DNA of 34,033 nt, taken from assembly GCA_025358885.1 (NCBI GenBank), contig JANYHW010000242.1, positions 1-34,033 of the forward strand, in the 5' to 3' direction. The stretch's first letter is position 1, and each line of letters starts with the position of its first letter. The notes beneath the pieces were generated by a model. That model ran no database searches. It was not told where the DNA came from and saw only the letters and a list, made by a program, of their open reading frames with translations. The translations under genes were made by a program, and so were the position numbers. Shown one piece after another: positions 1 through 7,822 of this stretch. Source of the stretch: Cytophagales bacterium. Its GTDB lineage: Bacteria > Bacteroidota > Bacteroidia > Cytophagales > Cyclobacteriaceae.

Positions 1-927
1 CTCATTTCCAGTTATATAGAGCAAAATGTATTAAGTGATTCTGAGAAGGGTTTTAATCAGGTCATCCTTTACGGCAAGGAGACTCCAGTTGTCGCTATTT
101 TGAACCATGCCAAGCGATTCCCAATGATGTCTGAGAGACAAGTAGTCATTGTAAGGGAGGCGCAGGAAATTCCTGATCTGGGCAAGGATCAGGGACAAAA
201 ATTACTCCTTGACTATTTCACACGCCCCCTGACCAGTACTATTTTGGTGCTCTGCCACAAATACAAGACACTTGACAAACGTAAAGAATTAGGCAAGAAG
301 GCCGAACTGTTGACTCTGTCGGCGACCTTCAAAAAGCCGCATGAAAGTCAGCTTCCTGAGTTTGTTAATGAATATCTTACAGTCAAAGGCTTTTCAATGG
401 AAGATAACGGCGTCCTCGCTATTTGTGAGTCTGTAGGCAATGACCTCAGCAGACTTACAAACGAGCTCGATAAGATGCTTATCGGGAAAGCCCCTGGAGA
501 GAGGTTGACCTCCGATTATGTTATGGCTTCCGTAGGAATGACTCGCGAATACAACATTTTTGAACTGCAAAAAGCCCTCATTAGCAAGGACATTTACAAG
601 ACCTTTAAGATTGCCGACTATTTCGCGAGCAACACGAGAAGAAATCCTTTAATTATGGTGGTGGCTTTTTTATTCAGCTTTTACAGTAAGCTTTTGCTGG
701 CAGCAGCTACCTCGAGTACCAGTGAAAGAGAATTGGTTACAAACCTAAAGATCAGCCCGTTTGCTGCCAAGGATTACTCCAATGCTTTGAGAAATTATGA
801 CCTCGCCAAAATCATCGAAAATATCGGATTGCTAAAGGAGGCAGACCTGAAATTGAAAGGAGTGAATTCCGGATCGGAGGATGAAGGACAAATATTGAAG
901 GAGCTTGTCGTTCGTTTGATCCATTGA
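1..927 (+). CDS. holA: DNA polymerase III subunit delta (3' part; 5' end outside window)
   Basis: The frame is open from base 1 through the TGA at 925-927, giving about 308 residues without a start, so the gene begins upstream of the window; the first ATG at 100 is internal. The family is normally about 340 residues, so only a few dozen N-terminal residues are missing. Recognisable stretches are an N-terminal ATPase-like fold (LYGKET, then RQVVIVREAQEIPDL), the central LILVLCHKYKTLDKRK-type strand/lysine segment, and the helical collar region (VGMTREYNIFELQKALISKD, then NPLIMVVAFLFSFYSKLL). Delta opens the beta sliding clamp as part of the clamp loader during chromosome replication. Residues of the Walker type are not expected in delta. 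Assignment is by family resemblance and is fairly secure. Confidence 0.88.
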   Translation, partial: LISSYIEQNVLSDSEKGFNQVILYGKETPVVAILNHAKRFPMMSERQVVIVREAQEIPDLGKDQGQKLLLDYFTRPLTSTILVLCHKYKTLDKRKELGKKAELLTLSATFKKPHESQLPEFVNEYLTVKGFSMEDNGVLAICESVGNDLSRLTNELDKMLIGKAPGERLTSDYVMASVGMTREYNIFELQKALISKDIYKTFKIADYFASNTRRNPLIMVVAFLFSFYSKLLLAAATSSTSERELVTNLKISPFAAKDYSNALRNYDLAKIIENIGLLKEADLKLKGVNSGSEDEGQILKELVVRLIH

Positions 928-985
928 GAAATGGTGTCATTATTGCATGCTATTACAATGGCTGGATTATCCGCTAAGTTTTATT

Positions 986-993
986 TACTTTTG
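986..993 (+). promoter_or_regulatory. Candidate -7 promoter box upstream of the TPR gene
   Basis: TACTTTTG fits the Bacteroidota sigma-A -7 consensus TAnnTTTG exactly and lies about 100 bases before the preferred ATG at 1094. No good TTG -33 box is present 19-23 bases upstream, so this is a weak call. Confidence 0.3.
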
Positions 994-1093
994 AGCATGT
1001 GTACACGAGATTTTTTTAGCACACAAGTCAAAATTTTTTAGACTGGTTACGGCAATAAACGCCATGCCTGTCAGTTCTGAGAGGAAATCACGA

Positions 1094-4000
1094 ATGAAGA
1101 AAAGTACAATTGTACTTATCATTTTCTTATTTGGCTATGCCACCGCCTATTGCCAGGAGAGCCTGTCCATAAAGAAGCCTGAGCGCCTTTTTGATACCGG
1201 GCTTGACCTTATGGCACATCATGAATATGGCGCAGCGTATAATGTATTCGGTGAGTTCCTGGACATACATCCTGCATCCTATTCCTATTCTGAGAAGGTG
1301 GATGCTGCTTACTATAAGGCCTTTTGCGCATTGAACCTCTATCACATGGATGGCGAAAAAATGCTAGAGGCGTACATAGCAGCCTATCCACTCTATCCAA
1401 AAGCAATTACGGCTTACTATGACCTGGCCAACTTTTTCTACAATGAAAAGAACTTCGTAAGGAGTGCAGACTATTTTCAAAAGGTCGATTTCCCTTCCTT
1501 GGGCAATGACCAGCAGAACACCGGCCGCTTCCACTGGGGATACGGCTTATTCAGTCTCAAAAAGCTTAAGGAGGCCCTTGACCAATTCAACACGATCAAA
1601 TCGCAGGGGGGGCAGTACGGTCCGGCAGCAAGCTATTATGCTGGATTCATTGAATCTGCCAATAGGGATTACCCGAATGCCCTGATCGATTTGAAGCGGG
1701 CTGAAGCCAACACATCATACGCGTCTATCGTGCCGGTCATGATTGCGAATGTCTATTACAAACAAAAGGAGGACGATGAACTGCTGAAATATGCGGACGC
1801 CGTTCTCCCTCGTGAAAATCTATCTTCTCCTGAAGAGATCTCGCTCCTGGCGGCGGAGACTTATTTTCGAAAAGCCAATTACCAAAAGGCCCTTCCTCTC
1901 TATATCAACTACCTCGAAGGGCATGAAAACAATGCTGATCGGGGTGTATTGTTCAGGGCAGGAACTTCGGCTTACTCCCTGGGGGATGATGACCATGCCA
2001 TGGACTACCTTAAGGCCGCCACAGGCAAAGAAGATTCTGTGGGGACATATGCCTCTTACACACTGGGAATGCTCTATCTCAAGCGTCAGGAAAAACCTCT
2101 TGCCCTTACAGCATATAACGTAGTAAAAAATACAAGATTTGATTTGCGGATCTCTGAAGAGAGCTTGTTTCAATGTGCGAAAATAAATTATGAACTGGGG
2201 CGGGCTGATGTTTCCATCGAGGAATTTGAAGAGCTATTGAAGAATTTTCCCCAGTCAAGCCACGGCCAGGAAACACGTGAGTTGCTTTCACAGGCATATG
2301 TAAACGCCAATAACTACAACAAGGCCATTGAATATATTGAAGCGCTGCCCAGGCGAACTCCGGTGGTAGACAGGGCTTATCAAAAGGCGACCTATCTGAA
2401 GGGCACTGAATTGTTCAACAAAGAGGACTATGCGTCTGCCGTCCAATACTTTGAAAAATCTCTTCAATATCCGGTTGAGCAGGATTTTGTGGCTGAAGCC
2501 AGCTATTGGTGCGGAGAAGCATATTCATTGGGCAGAAAATACGATCAGGCAATTCCATTTTATGAGCAGACTCTTGGCGCATCGCCAAATCCTGAGCTTC
2601 TCAAAAGGGCCAGGTACGGGCTTGGATATGCCCGTTACAATCTTCAGCAGTATGATCGCGCACTCATAAGCTTCAAGGAATTTTCAAATCGAGCAACCGT
2701 ATCAGATCCGAATTACCTGGATAGCCAGATTCGACTTGGCGACTGTTACTACGCGGCCAAATCTTATGCGGATGCCCTGTCTGCCTATCGCAAGGCAATA
2801 CAACTGAAGTCTGATGATGCTGACTATGCACACTTGCAGGTGGGAATTATCCTTGTGATTCAACGTAAATATGGAGAGGCGGGGAATGAATTTGAAAGGG
2901 TATATATCAAAACTGACTCGAGATTTGCCGATGATGCGCTGTTCCAGCGCGCGCAACTGGATTTTGAACAAAGCAACTATGCGTCTGCAGTAGATCGTTA
3001 TACTCAACTGATTAGTACCTCCAAGTCTTCCCGACTTTTACCCTATGCCTATACAAGAAGGGCAGCATCGTACTATAACCTCAAGAAATTTAACCAGACA
3101 GCGGACGATTACATTGCCGTGCTGGAGAAGTTCCCCGCCCACCCCGTGGCACAAGACCTTCTGTTGCCTTTGCAAGAGTCACTCAACCTGGCAAGTCGTT
3201 CAGCGGAATTTGAAGGCTACCTCGCCAAGTTCAAACTTGCCAATCCAGACGCAAAAGGAATAGAGGTTGTGGAGTTTGAGACCGCCAAAAACCTCTACTT
3301 CAATCAGAACTACCCCTCGGCAATTGATCGCTTCTCCCGCTATGCATTGAGCTACCCGGAGAGTCCTCGCCTTACGGAAGCAAGGTATTACGAGGGAGAA
3401 TCTTATTACCGGCTGAAGGATTTTTCGAAAGCCTTATCAACCTTTGAGGTAGTCTCTGCAGATGTAACATTCCCCATGATGAGCAAGGTGATTTCGCGTA
3501 TTGCAGAACTTGAATTCAGGCAAGGTCACTATGAAAACGCGGTGAGGGCTTTTCAAAAACTCGGGGTGGTAGCTGGAAACAAGAAAGAAGAAAATATTGC
3601 CTGGAATGGATTGATGGAATCTTACTACCTGTTGGCCAATTATGACTCTGCCGATATCTTCGCCAGAAAGCTGCTGGAACAGGGTAATGTAAACATTGGT
3701 TCTCAAAACAAGGCATCTCTCTTCCTGGGCAAGAGCTCTATGGCCCGTGGCGATTATGAAACGGCCAAAGATGAATTTCTCTCCACCCTGAACACGGCCC
3801 GTGACGAGTATGGGGCGGAGGCAAAATACCTTTTGGCTGAGATATTTTACCTCAACCGGGAGTTCAAACAGTGTGAAGAAACATTGTTTGCGTTGAACAC
3901 GGAGTATAGTTCTTATACGGATTGGGTTGGTAAGTCATTCCTCTTGCTCTCTGACAATTACTTTGCCAAGGGCGACAACTTCCAGGCAAAAGGGACATTG

Positions 4001-4126
4001 AAATCCCTCATTGAGAATTTCCCCAGACAAGAGATTAAGGACTTGGCGAAGGAGAAACTGAAAGTCATTGAACAGGAAGAACTATCAAAGAAGAGCAAGA
4101 GTGACTCAACCGGAAACGAAAAATGA
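1094..4126 (+). CDS. Large secreted tetratricopeptide-repeat protein (1010 residues)
   Basis: Almost the whole protein is made of TPR-like helical pairs, with repeated A-x-x-Y/F-x-x-A patterns such as YQKALPLYINYLE, YASAVQYFEKSL, YDQAIPFYEQTL and YADALSAYRKAI. The ATG at 1094 is preferred to the one at 1064 because it gives an immediate signal peptide (MKKSTIVLIIFLFGYATAYC, then Q) and is preceded by GAGAGG. The C-terminus is lysine/serine rich. The product is therefore periplasmic or outer-membrane associated and probably a protein-interaction scaffold. Its stop codon overlaps the start of the barrel gene (ATGA at 4123-4126), so the two are translationally coupled and likely work together. 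The genomic setting with ExbB/ExbD/TonB-like genes resembles CpoB (a TPR protein) in tol-pal operons, but this protein is far longer and no orthology is claimed. Confidence 0.8.
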   Translation: MKKSTIVLIIFLFGYATAYCQESLSIKKPERLFDTGLDLMAHHEYGAAYNVFGEFLDIHPASYSYSEKVDAAYYKAFCALNLYHMDGEKMLEAYIAAYPLYPKAITAYYDLANFFYNEKNFVRSADYFQKVDFPSLGNDQQNTGRFHWGYGLFSLKKLKEALDQFNTIKSQGGQYGPAASYYAGFIESANRDYPNALIDLKRAEANTSYASIVPVMIANVYYKQKEDDELLKYADAVLPRENLSSPEEISLLAAETYFRKANYQKALPLYINYLEGHENNADRGVLFRAGTSAYSLGDDDHAMDYLKAATGKEDSVGTYASYTLGMLYLKRQEKPLALTAYNVVKNTRFDLRISEESLFQCAKINYELGRADVSIEEFEELLKNFPQSSHGQETRELLSQAYVNANNYNKAIEYIEALPRRTPVVDRAYQKATYLKGTELFNKEDYASAVQYFEKSLQYPVEQDFVAEASYWCGEAYSLGRKYDQAIPFYEQTLGASPNPELLKRARYGLGYARYNLQQYDRALISFKEFSNRATVSDPNYLDSQIRLGDCYYAAKSYADALSAYRKAIQLKSDDADYAHLQVGIILVIQRKYGEAGNEFERVYIKTDSRFADDALFQRAQLDFEQSNYASAVDRYTQLISTSKSSRLLPYAYTRRAASYYNLKKFNQTADDYIAVLEKFPAHPVAQDLLLPLQESLNLASRSAEFEGYLAKFKLANPDAKGIEVVEFETAKNLYFNQNYPSAIDRFSRYALSYPESPRLTEARYYEGESYYRLKDFSKALSTFEVVSADVTFPMMSKVISRIAELEFRQGHYENAVRAFQKLGVVAGNKKEENIAWNGLMESYYLLANYDSADIFARKLLEQGNVNIGSQNKASLFLGKSSMARGDYETAKDEFLSTLNTARDEYGAEAKYLLAEIFYLNREFKQCEETLFALNTEYSSYTDWVGKSFLLLSDNYFAKGDNFQAKGTLKSLIENFPRQEIKDLAKEKLKVIEQEELSKKSKSDSTGNEK

Positions 4127-5880
4127 TTTCTTATAAAAGACGATATCCTTTAATCTCCTTGCTGCTTTCTACACAGGCATTCCGCTTGACCTTGACCATT
4201 GCCGGACTTGTTCTTTTCATGATACTGAGTTCCTTAAATGTATCCGCCCAGGAGCAATGGGTGAAGGAGGGCGAAGGAGAAATCAAGGATGTTGAGGTCG
4301 AAATTGTGAAAGACCGGAAGATCACATTTCCCCGGGCAACCCGTAACTTCGAAAAGGTTCCACCCAGGGCATTTGAACCGATCAAACCCGCCATAACCTA
4401 TGAGTTTGCAAATTTCAGGTTCAATACGAAAGACTACAAGCCTGTGGTGCGCCCATTGAAACTAAAACAAGAAGAACTCTCCAAAATGTATGGAAATTAT
4501 CTCAGCGCCGGTTTTGGTAATTATTCTTCACTTTTTCTGGAGGGCAGCATAGCGACCAAACGCGACAAAAATAAATTCCTGGGTGCACATTTTATCAGCA
4601 GGAGTTTTGGTTCTGGTCCTGTGGATAACAAAAACTCAGCGAGCTCAAACGCTCAACTTCAATTGTATGGAAAAAGCATGGGGAAGGATGTTACGTTAAG
4701 TGCCAGTGCAAACGTGGAGAATCGAGCCGGCTACTTCTATGGATACAATCCCATCGTGGAGGTTGACAGGAATACCATCAGGCAATCATATTCTATCTAC
4801 GGCATTCAGGCCGGTATTGAGAATACAAGACCTTCCGATTTTAACTATTCACTCACCGGAGGATACAGTTACCTGCAAGATCATTATCAGGCAACCGAAG
4901 GAGAAGCATCCTTCATTTTCAATAGCTCATTCAAGATCAATGAAACCAGTAGATTCCTGTTGAATTCGGATTTGTTCCTGATTTCAAGAAAGGATTCAAT
5001 GATAACTAACGGAAACCGTCACTTGCTCCACATACGGCCATCCTATCAGTTTACTCCCATTGAAAATCTTTTGGTGACAGCAGGGCTCAACATCGCCGTA
5101 CAAAATGACCAATACGCCGAGAGCAAGAATTTGCATGTATACCCAAACCTCAAGGCACAATATTCACTAAGTCCCTCCCTGGAAGCATATGGCGTGGTAA
5201 CCGGAGATATTGATAAGCTCGACCTGCATACCGCTTCAAGTGAGAATCTTTGGCTTGATTCGAGCGTGCCAATCACCAATACAAACCGCGCACTTGAATT
5301 TAGGGGAGGATTTAATGGAAAGCTTGGCCGTAAAGTTGCAATTGAAGCTGGAATATCCGTAGCATCACTGAAAAATTATTACTTCTATCAAACAGTGAGA
5401 GACAACCTCAATCCGGGCGGAGTTCCCGTCGGCGTTTTGTTTGACAAGTTCACAATTGTTTATGACCGTAACACTCGTCGCATAAATCCATTTGTCGAAA
5501 TAAATTATGCAACGACCAATGTATTTAACCTTATGCTTCGGGGGGATTACTTCAGCTATGATACGGATATTCTCCTGGATGCCTGGCACCGACCCAGCTA
5601 CCGGTTTACGGCCAAAGCGAGATTCAATTTGTATGAAAAGATATCCCTTGACGCTGGGCTTATTGCCCAAGGTGGTATGAAGTCATTTGATCCGGGCACC
5701 AATACAATTATTGCTCTGGATCCTGCCTTTGACCTGAACGTTAAGGCGAGATACTTTTTGTCCAAACAATTTTCAGCTTTTGTCCAGTGCAACAACATGC
5801 TCTCGAGCAAGTATCCCCTTTACCAAAGCTATACAGTGAGGGGATTCCAGGTATTGGCAGGCGTGAGCTGGAGCTTTTAG
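4123..5880 (+). CDS. Beta-barrel outer-membrane protein (TonB-dependent-receptor-like barrel, no plug)
   Basis: The 585-residue product starts with a long hydrophobic export segment ending near residue 42 (LSSLNVSAQ, then EQWV), followed by a region of about 80 residues with many charged residues and prolines, then alternating amphipathic strands with aromatic girdles (YLSAGFGNYSSLFLEGSIA, FNYSLTGGYSYLQDHY, RFTAKARFNLYEKISLDAGLIAQGG). The last residue is Phe in a terminal strand (VLAGVSWSF), as expected of substrates of the outer-membrane assembly machine. No obvious TonB-dependent plug domain or TonB box is visible, and the length is short for a full receptor, so I call it a barrel rather than a receptor. 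The start codon overlaps the stop of the upstream TPR gene. A role as outer-membrane partner of that TPR protein is inferred from coupling only. Confidence 0.75.
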   Translation: MISYKRRYPLISLLLSTQAFRLTLTIAGLVLFMILSSLNVSAQEQWVKEGEGEIKDVEVEIVKDRKITFPRATRNFEKVPPRAFEPIKPAITYEFANFRFNTKDYKPVVRPLKLKQEELSKMYGNYLSAGFGNYSSLFLEGSIATKRDKNKFLGAHFISRSFGSGPVDNKNSASSNAQLQLYGKSMGKDVTLSASANVENRAGYFYGYNPIVEVDRNTIRQSYSIYGIQAGIENTRPSDFNYSLTGGYSYLQDHYQATEGEASFIFNSSFKINETSRFLLNSDLFLISRKDSMITNGNRHLLHIRPSYQFTPIENLLVTAGLNIAVQNDQYAESKNLHVYPNLKAQYSLSPSLEAYGVVTGDIDKLDLHTASSENLWLDSSVPITNTNRALEFRGGFNGKLGRKVAIEAGISVASLKNYYFYQTVRDNLNPGGVPVGVLFDKFTIVYDRNTRRINPFVEINYATTNVFNLMLRGDYFSYDTDILLDAWHRPSYRFTAKARFNLYEKISLDAGLIAQGGMKSFDPGTNTIIALDPAFDLNVKARYFLSKQFSAFVQCNNMLSSKYPLYQSYTVRGFQVLAGVSWSF

Positions 5881-5916
5881 AAGGTGGAGCAGTAGTATTT
5901 ATTGTTATTTTTAGGT

Positions 5917-5924
5917 TAATTTTG
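5917..5924 (+). promoter_or_regulatory. Candidate -7 promoter box upstream of the SPOR gene
   Basis: TAATTTTG matches TAnnTTTG exactly and sits 33 bases before the ATG at 5958, in the 77-base gap after the barrel gene. The -33 region is poor, so the SPOR gene may be co-transcribed with the upstream pair instead. Confidence 0.35.
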
Positions 5925-5957
5925 TTTAGCATTTGATACACACTAACCCCTCAAACA

Positions 5958-6692
5958 ATGGCCAGTAAGGACTCAAATGGAGATGGTACAAATGAAAAGC
6001 CTGACAATTCAGAAGACAATTTTGGACTGCCCGACATAGAGTACAAACCGCTCGACCAGCCCGGTGAAACTTCTGCTGGGCATGAGACCGTACCATCACC
6101 GGAAGCACCTTCCGGATACGCATATCCATCATCCAGATCGGGCTCGGGTGCAGTTTCATCCAACGATAATTCATCAGACGCTTACGAGGAACCTAAATCT
6201 AAAGCGCCCGTTATCCTTGGTGTGGTGATCGTTCTTGTCTTATTGACGGCAGGATACCTCATCTACAATTTTGTTTACAAACCACGGGCTGAGGCTGACC
6301 GGGTAAAAAAAGAACAACTGGCGAAGGAAGCCTTGACAAAGAAACAGCAGGACGAAGCCGCCGCATTGGCTAAAAAACAGGCAGAGGAAGAAAGGAGAAA
6401 ACAAGAAGAATTGGCTAAGGCAACACCCCCTGTGGGAACGATTGAAGCACTAAATGCCCCAACAAAACGTTACTATGTTGTGGTAAGTAGTGATATCGAT
6501 GATGATTTGCTAATGGACTTTGCAAAGAAGCTCAGCGCAAAAGGTGTAAGCACCAAGATTATTCCTCCTTTTGGAGGAAAGAATTTTTATCGACTCGCCA
6601 TTACAGACCATGATTCATTCGCATCAGCGCAAACTAATGCAGATGCTGCGAAGGCTGACTACGGAAGTGCTGTATGGGTGCTGAAATACTAA
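5958..6692 (+). CDS. Single-pass membrane protein with C-terminal SPOR-like domain
   Basis: The 244-residue protein has a low-complexity acidic/serine-rich cytoplasmic stretch (1-80), one transmembrane helix (about 84-106, PVILGVVIVLVLLTAGYLIY), a charged Lys/Glu/Ala coiled-coil-like segment (110-155) and a C-terminal domain at about 170-244 (RYYVVVSSDID... FYRLAITDHDSFASAQTNADAAK... AVWVLKY) with the shape of a SPOR domain. SPOR domains bind denuded glycan strands at division septa, and this N-in, coiled, C-out layout is FtsN-like. It lies between an outer-membrane barrel gene and exbB, so a role in envelope constriction or peptidoglycan tethering is plausible. It is separated from exbB by a terminator-like hairpin. 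The SPOR call rests on pattern only. Confidence 0.72.
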   Translation: MASKDSNGDGTNEKPDNSEDNFGLPDIEYKPLDQPGETSAGHETVPSPEAPSGYAYPSSRSGSGAVSSNDNSSDAYEEPKSKAPVILGVVIVLVLLTAGYLIYNFVYKPRAEADRVKKEQLAKEALTKKQQDEAAALAKKQAEEERRKQEELAKATPPVGTIEALNAPTKRYYVVVSSDIDDDLLMDFAKKLSAKGVSTKIIPPFGGKNFYRLAITDHDSFASAQTNADAAKADYGSAVWVLKY

Positions 6693-6707
6693 GGAAAATC
6701 GGGAACT

Positions 6708-6755
6708 GCAGGTCTGGTCTGATTTTTGTTTTTTGACTGACCTGCTTATTTTTTA
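6708..6755 (+). terminator. Hairpin with T-rich tail between the SPOR gene and exbB
   Basis: GCAGGTC at 6708-6714 pairs perfectly with GACCTGC at 6739-6745, and an inner GTC/GAC (6716-6718 with 6735-6737) extends the stem; a T-rich tract follows at 6746-6754. This is the form of an intrinsic terminator for the SPOR gene. The tail ends only 5 bases before the exbB ATG, which makes its effect on exbB uncertain. Confidence 0.6.
6723..6754 (+). promoter_or_regulatory. Candidate promoter for exbB overlapping the hairpin
   Basis: TTTTTG (6723-6728), an 18-base gap and TATTTTTT (6747-6754, one mismatch to TAnnTTTG) form a reasonable Bacteroidota promoter. Transcription would begin at about 6759-6761, practically at the exbB ATG, implying a leaderless or nearly leaderless message. 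The T-rich context can create such matches by chance. Confidence 0.3.
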
Positions 6756-6759
6756 ATCT

Positions 6760-7425
6760 ATGTTATTTACTCAAATCGTTACCAATACTGTACCGCCTGC
6801 GGATCAGGCTTTGTCTGTCATTGACCTTGCTATCAAAGGAGGGTTCATGATGATTCCTATAATTTTGTCCTCGTTTTGGGCCATTTATGTATTCGTAGAA
6901 CGAATGCTGACGGTTAACAAGGCAAACCAAAGCCCCGACGCCTTCATGGGCCGCATCAAGGATATGGTGCTCAAGGGTGACATCAACGGAGCCAAACTGC
7001 TCTGCAGTCAGTTCGACAGCCCCATTTCAAGAATGATTGAAAAGGGCGTAGCCAGGATCGGGAGCCCCCTGAAGACCATTGAAGCATCCATAGAGAATGT
7101 TGCTAAGATCGAGTTGTTCAAATTAGAGAAAAATCTGTCTATACTGGCAACTGTTTCGGGCGTGGCCCCTATGATGGGCTTCCTTGGCACTGTAATTGGC
7201 ATGGTGGAGGCCTTCATATCTATCGCCCAGGAGGAAGGTTCCGTAAGCCCAAAATTGCTTTCATCCGGTATTTACACGGCAATGATAACTACAGTAGCGG
7301 GTCTGATTGTGGGCATCTTGGCGTATCTCGCTTACAATTATTTGGTCACACGCGTTTCCAAGGTGGTGCATAAAATGGAATACTCATCAATCGAGTTCAT
7401 AGACTTACTTCAAGAACCCAGGTAG
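6760..7425 (+). CDS. exbB: MotA/TolQ/ExbB family proton-channel protein
   Basis: The 221-residue protein has the three-helix layout of TolQ/ExbB: TM1 at about 26-48 (GGFMMIPIILSSFWAIYVFVERML), a long cytoplasmic loop, TM2 (SILATVSGVAPMMGFLGTVIGMVEAF) and TM3 (SGIYTAMITTVAGLIVGILAYLAYNYLV). The G-F-L-G-T-V-x-G-M motif and the TAMITTxxGL motif are signatures of this family. With ExbD/TolR it forms the inner-membrane motor that uses the proton gradient to drive a TonB- or TolA-like transducer. The exbD start follows 4 bases after its stop, and the transducer gene follows that, so this is a three-gene energising unit. Whether it is functionally ExbB or TolQ cannot be decided from sequence; length fits both. 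Confidence 0.9.
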   Translation: MLFTQIVTNTVPPADQALSVIDLAIKGGFMMIPIILSSFWAIYVFVERMLTVNKANQSPDAFMGRIKDMVLKGDINGAKLLCSQFDSPISRMIEKGVARIGSPLKTIEASIENVAKIELFKLEKNLSILATVSGVAPMMGFLGTVIGMVEAFISIAQEEGSVSPKLLSSGIYTAMITTVAGLIVGILAYLAYNYLVTRVSKVVHKMEYSSIEFIDLLQEPR

Positions 7426-7429
7426 AGTT

Positions 7430-7819
7430 ATGAACCTGCAAACCAGAAACAAGGTAGAGGCCGCCTTTAGCATGGCTTCCATGACGGATCTCATTTTCTT
7501 GCTACTGATATTCTTCATGCTTACGTCATCCTTTGTCACACCCTCAGGATTACCCGTCAACCTTCCCTCCAGCCTGGCAAGCACGATCGAAGTTCAGAAG
7601 ACATCGGTCACCGTGACCAAAGACCTCTTGTATTTTGTAAATGACAAGCGGGTCACAAGAAATACCCTGGAGTCAGAACTTAAGAGAAATCTTTCAGCGG
7701 CGAACGGGGTAGTGGTCTTACACATTGACAAAAGCGTTCCAACGGAGGAACTTGTATACGTGGCCGGAATTGCCACCGCCCTGAAGGCCAAGGTAACCAT
7801 TGCCACCAAACCCAAGTAA
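7430..7819 (+). CDS. exbD: ExbD/TolR family biopolymer transport protein
   Basis: The 129-residue product has a short cytoplasmic N-terminus, one TM helix (about 18-37, MTDLIFLLLIFFMLTSSFV) carrying the conserved membrane aspartate (D20) needed for proton coupling, and a periplasmic domain with the usual end (VYVAGIATALKAKVTIATKP). The following transducer gene starts 3 bases after the stop. It works with the ExbB-like protein encoded just upstream. ExbD and TolR are not separable by sequence reading alone. Confidence 0.9.
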   Translation: MNLQTRNKVEAAFSMASMTDLIFLLLIFFMLTSSFVTPSGLPVNLPSSLASTIEVQKTSVTVTKDLLYFVNDKRVTRNTLESELKRNLSAANGVVVLHIDKSVPTEELVYVAGIATALKAKVTIATKPK

Positions 7820-7822
7820 GCA

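Noticed and set aside
1064-1093. Upstream ATG for the large TPR gene
   Set aside because: Using it would put ten polar residues before the signal peptide; the ATG at 1094 has a better leader and a GAGAGG upstream.
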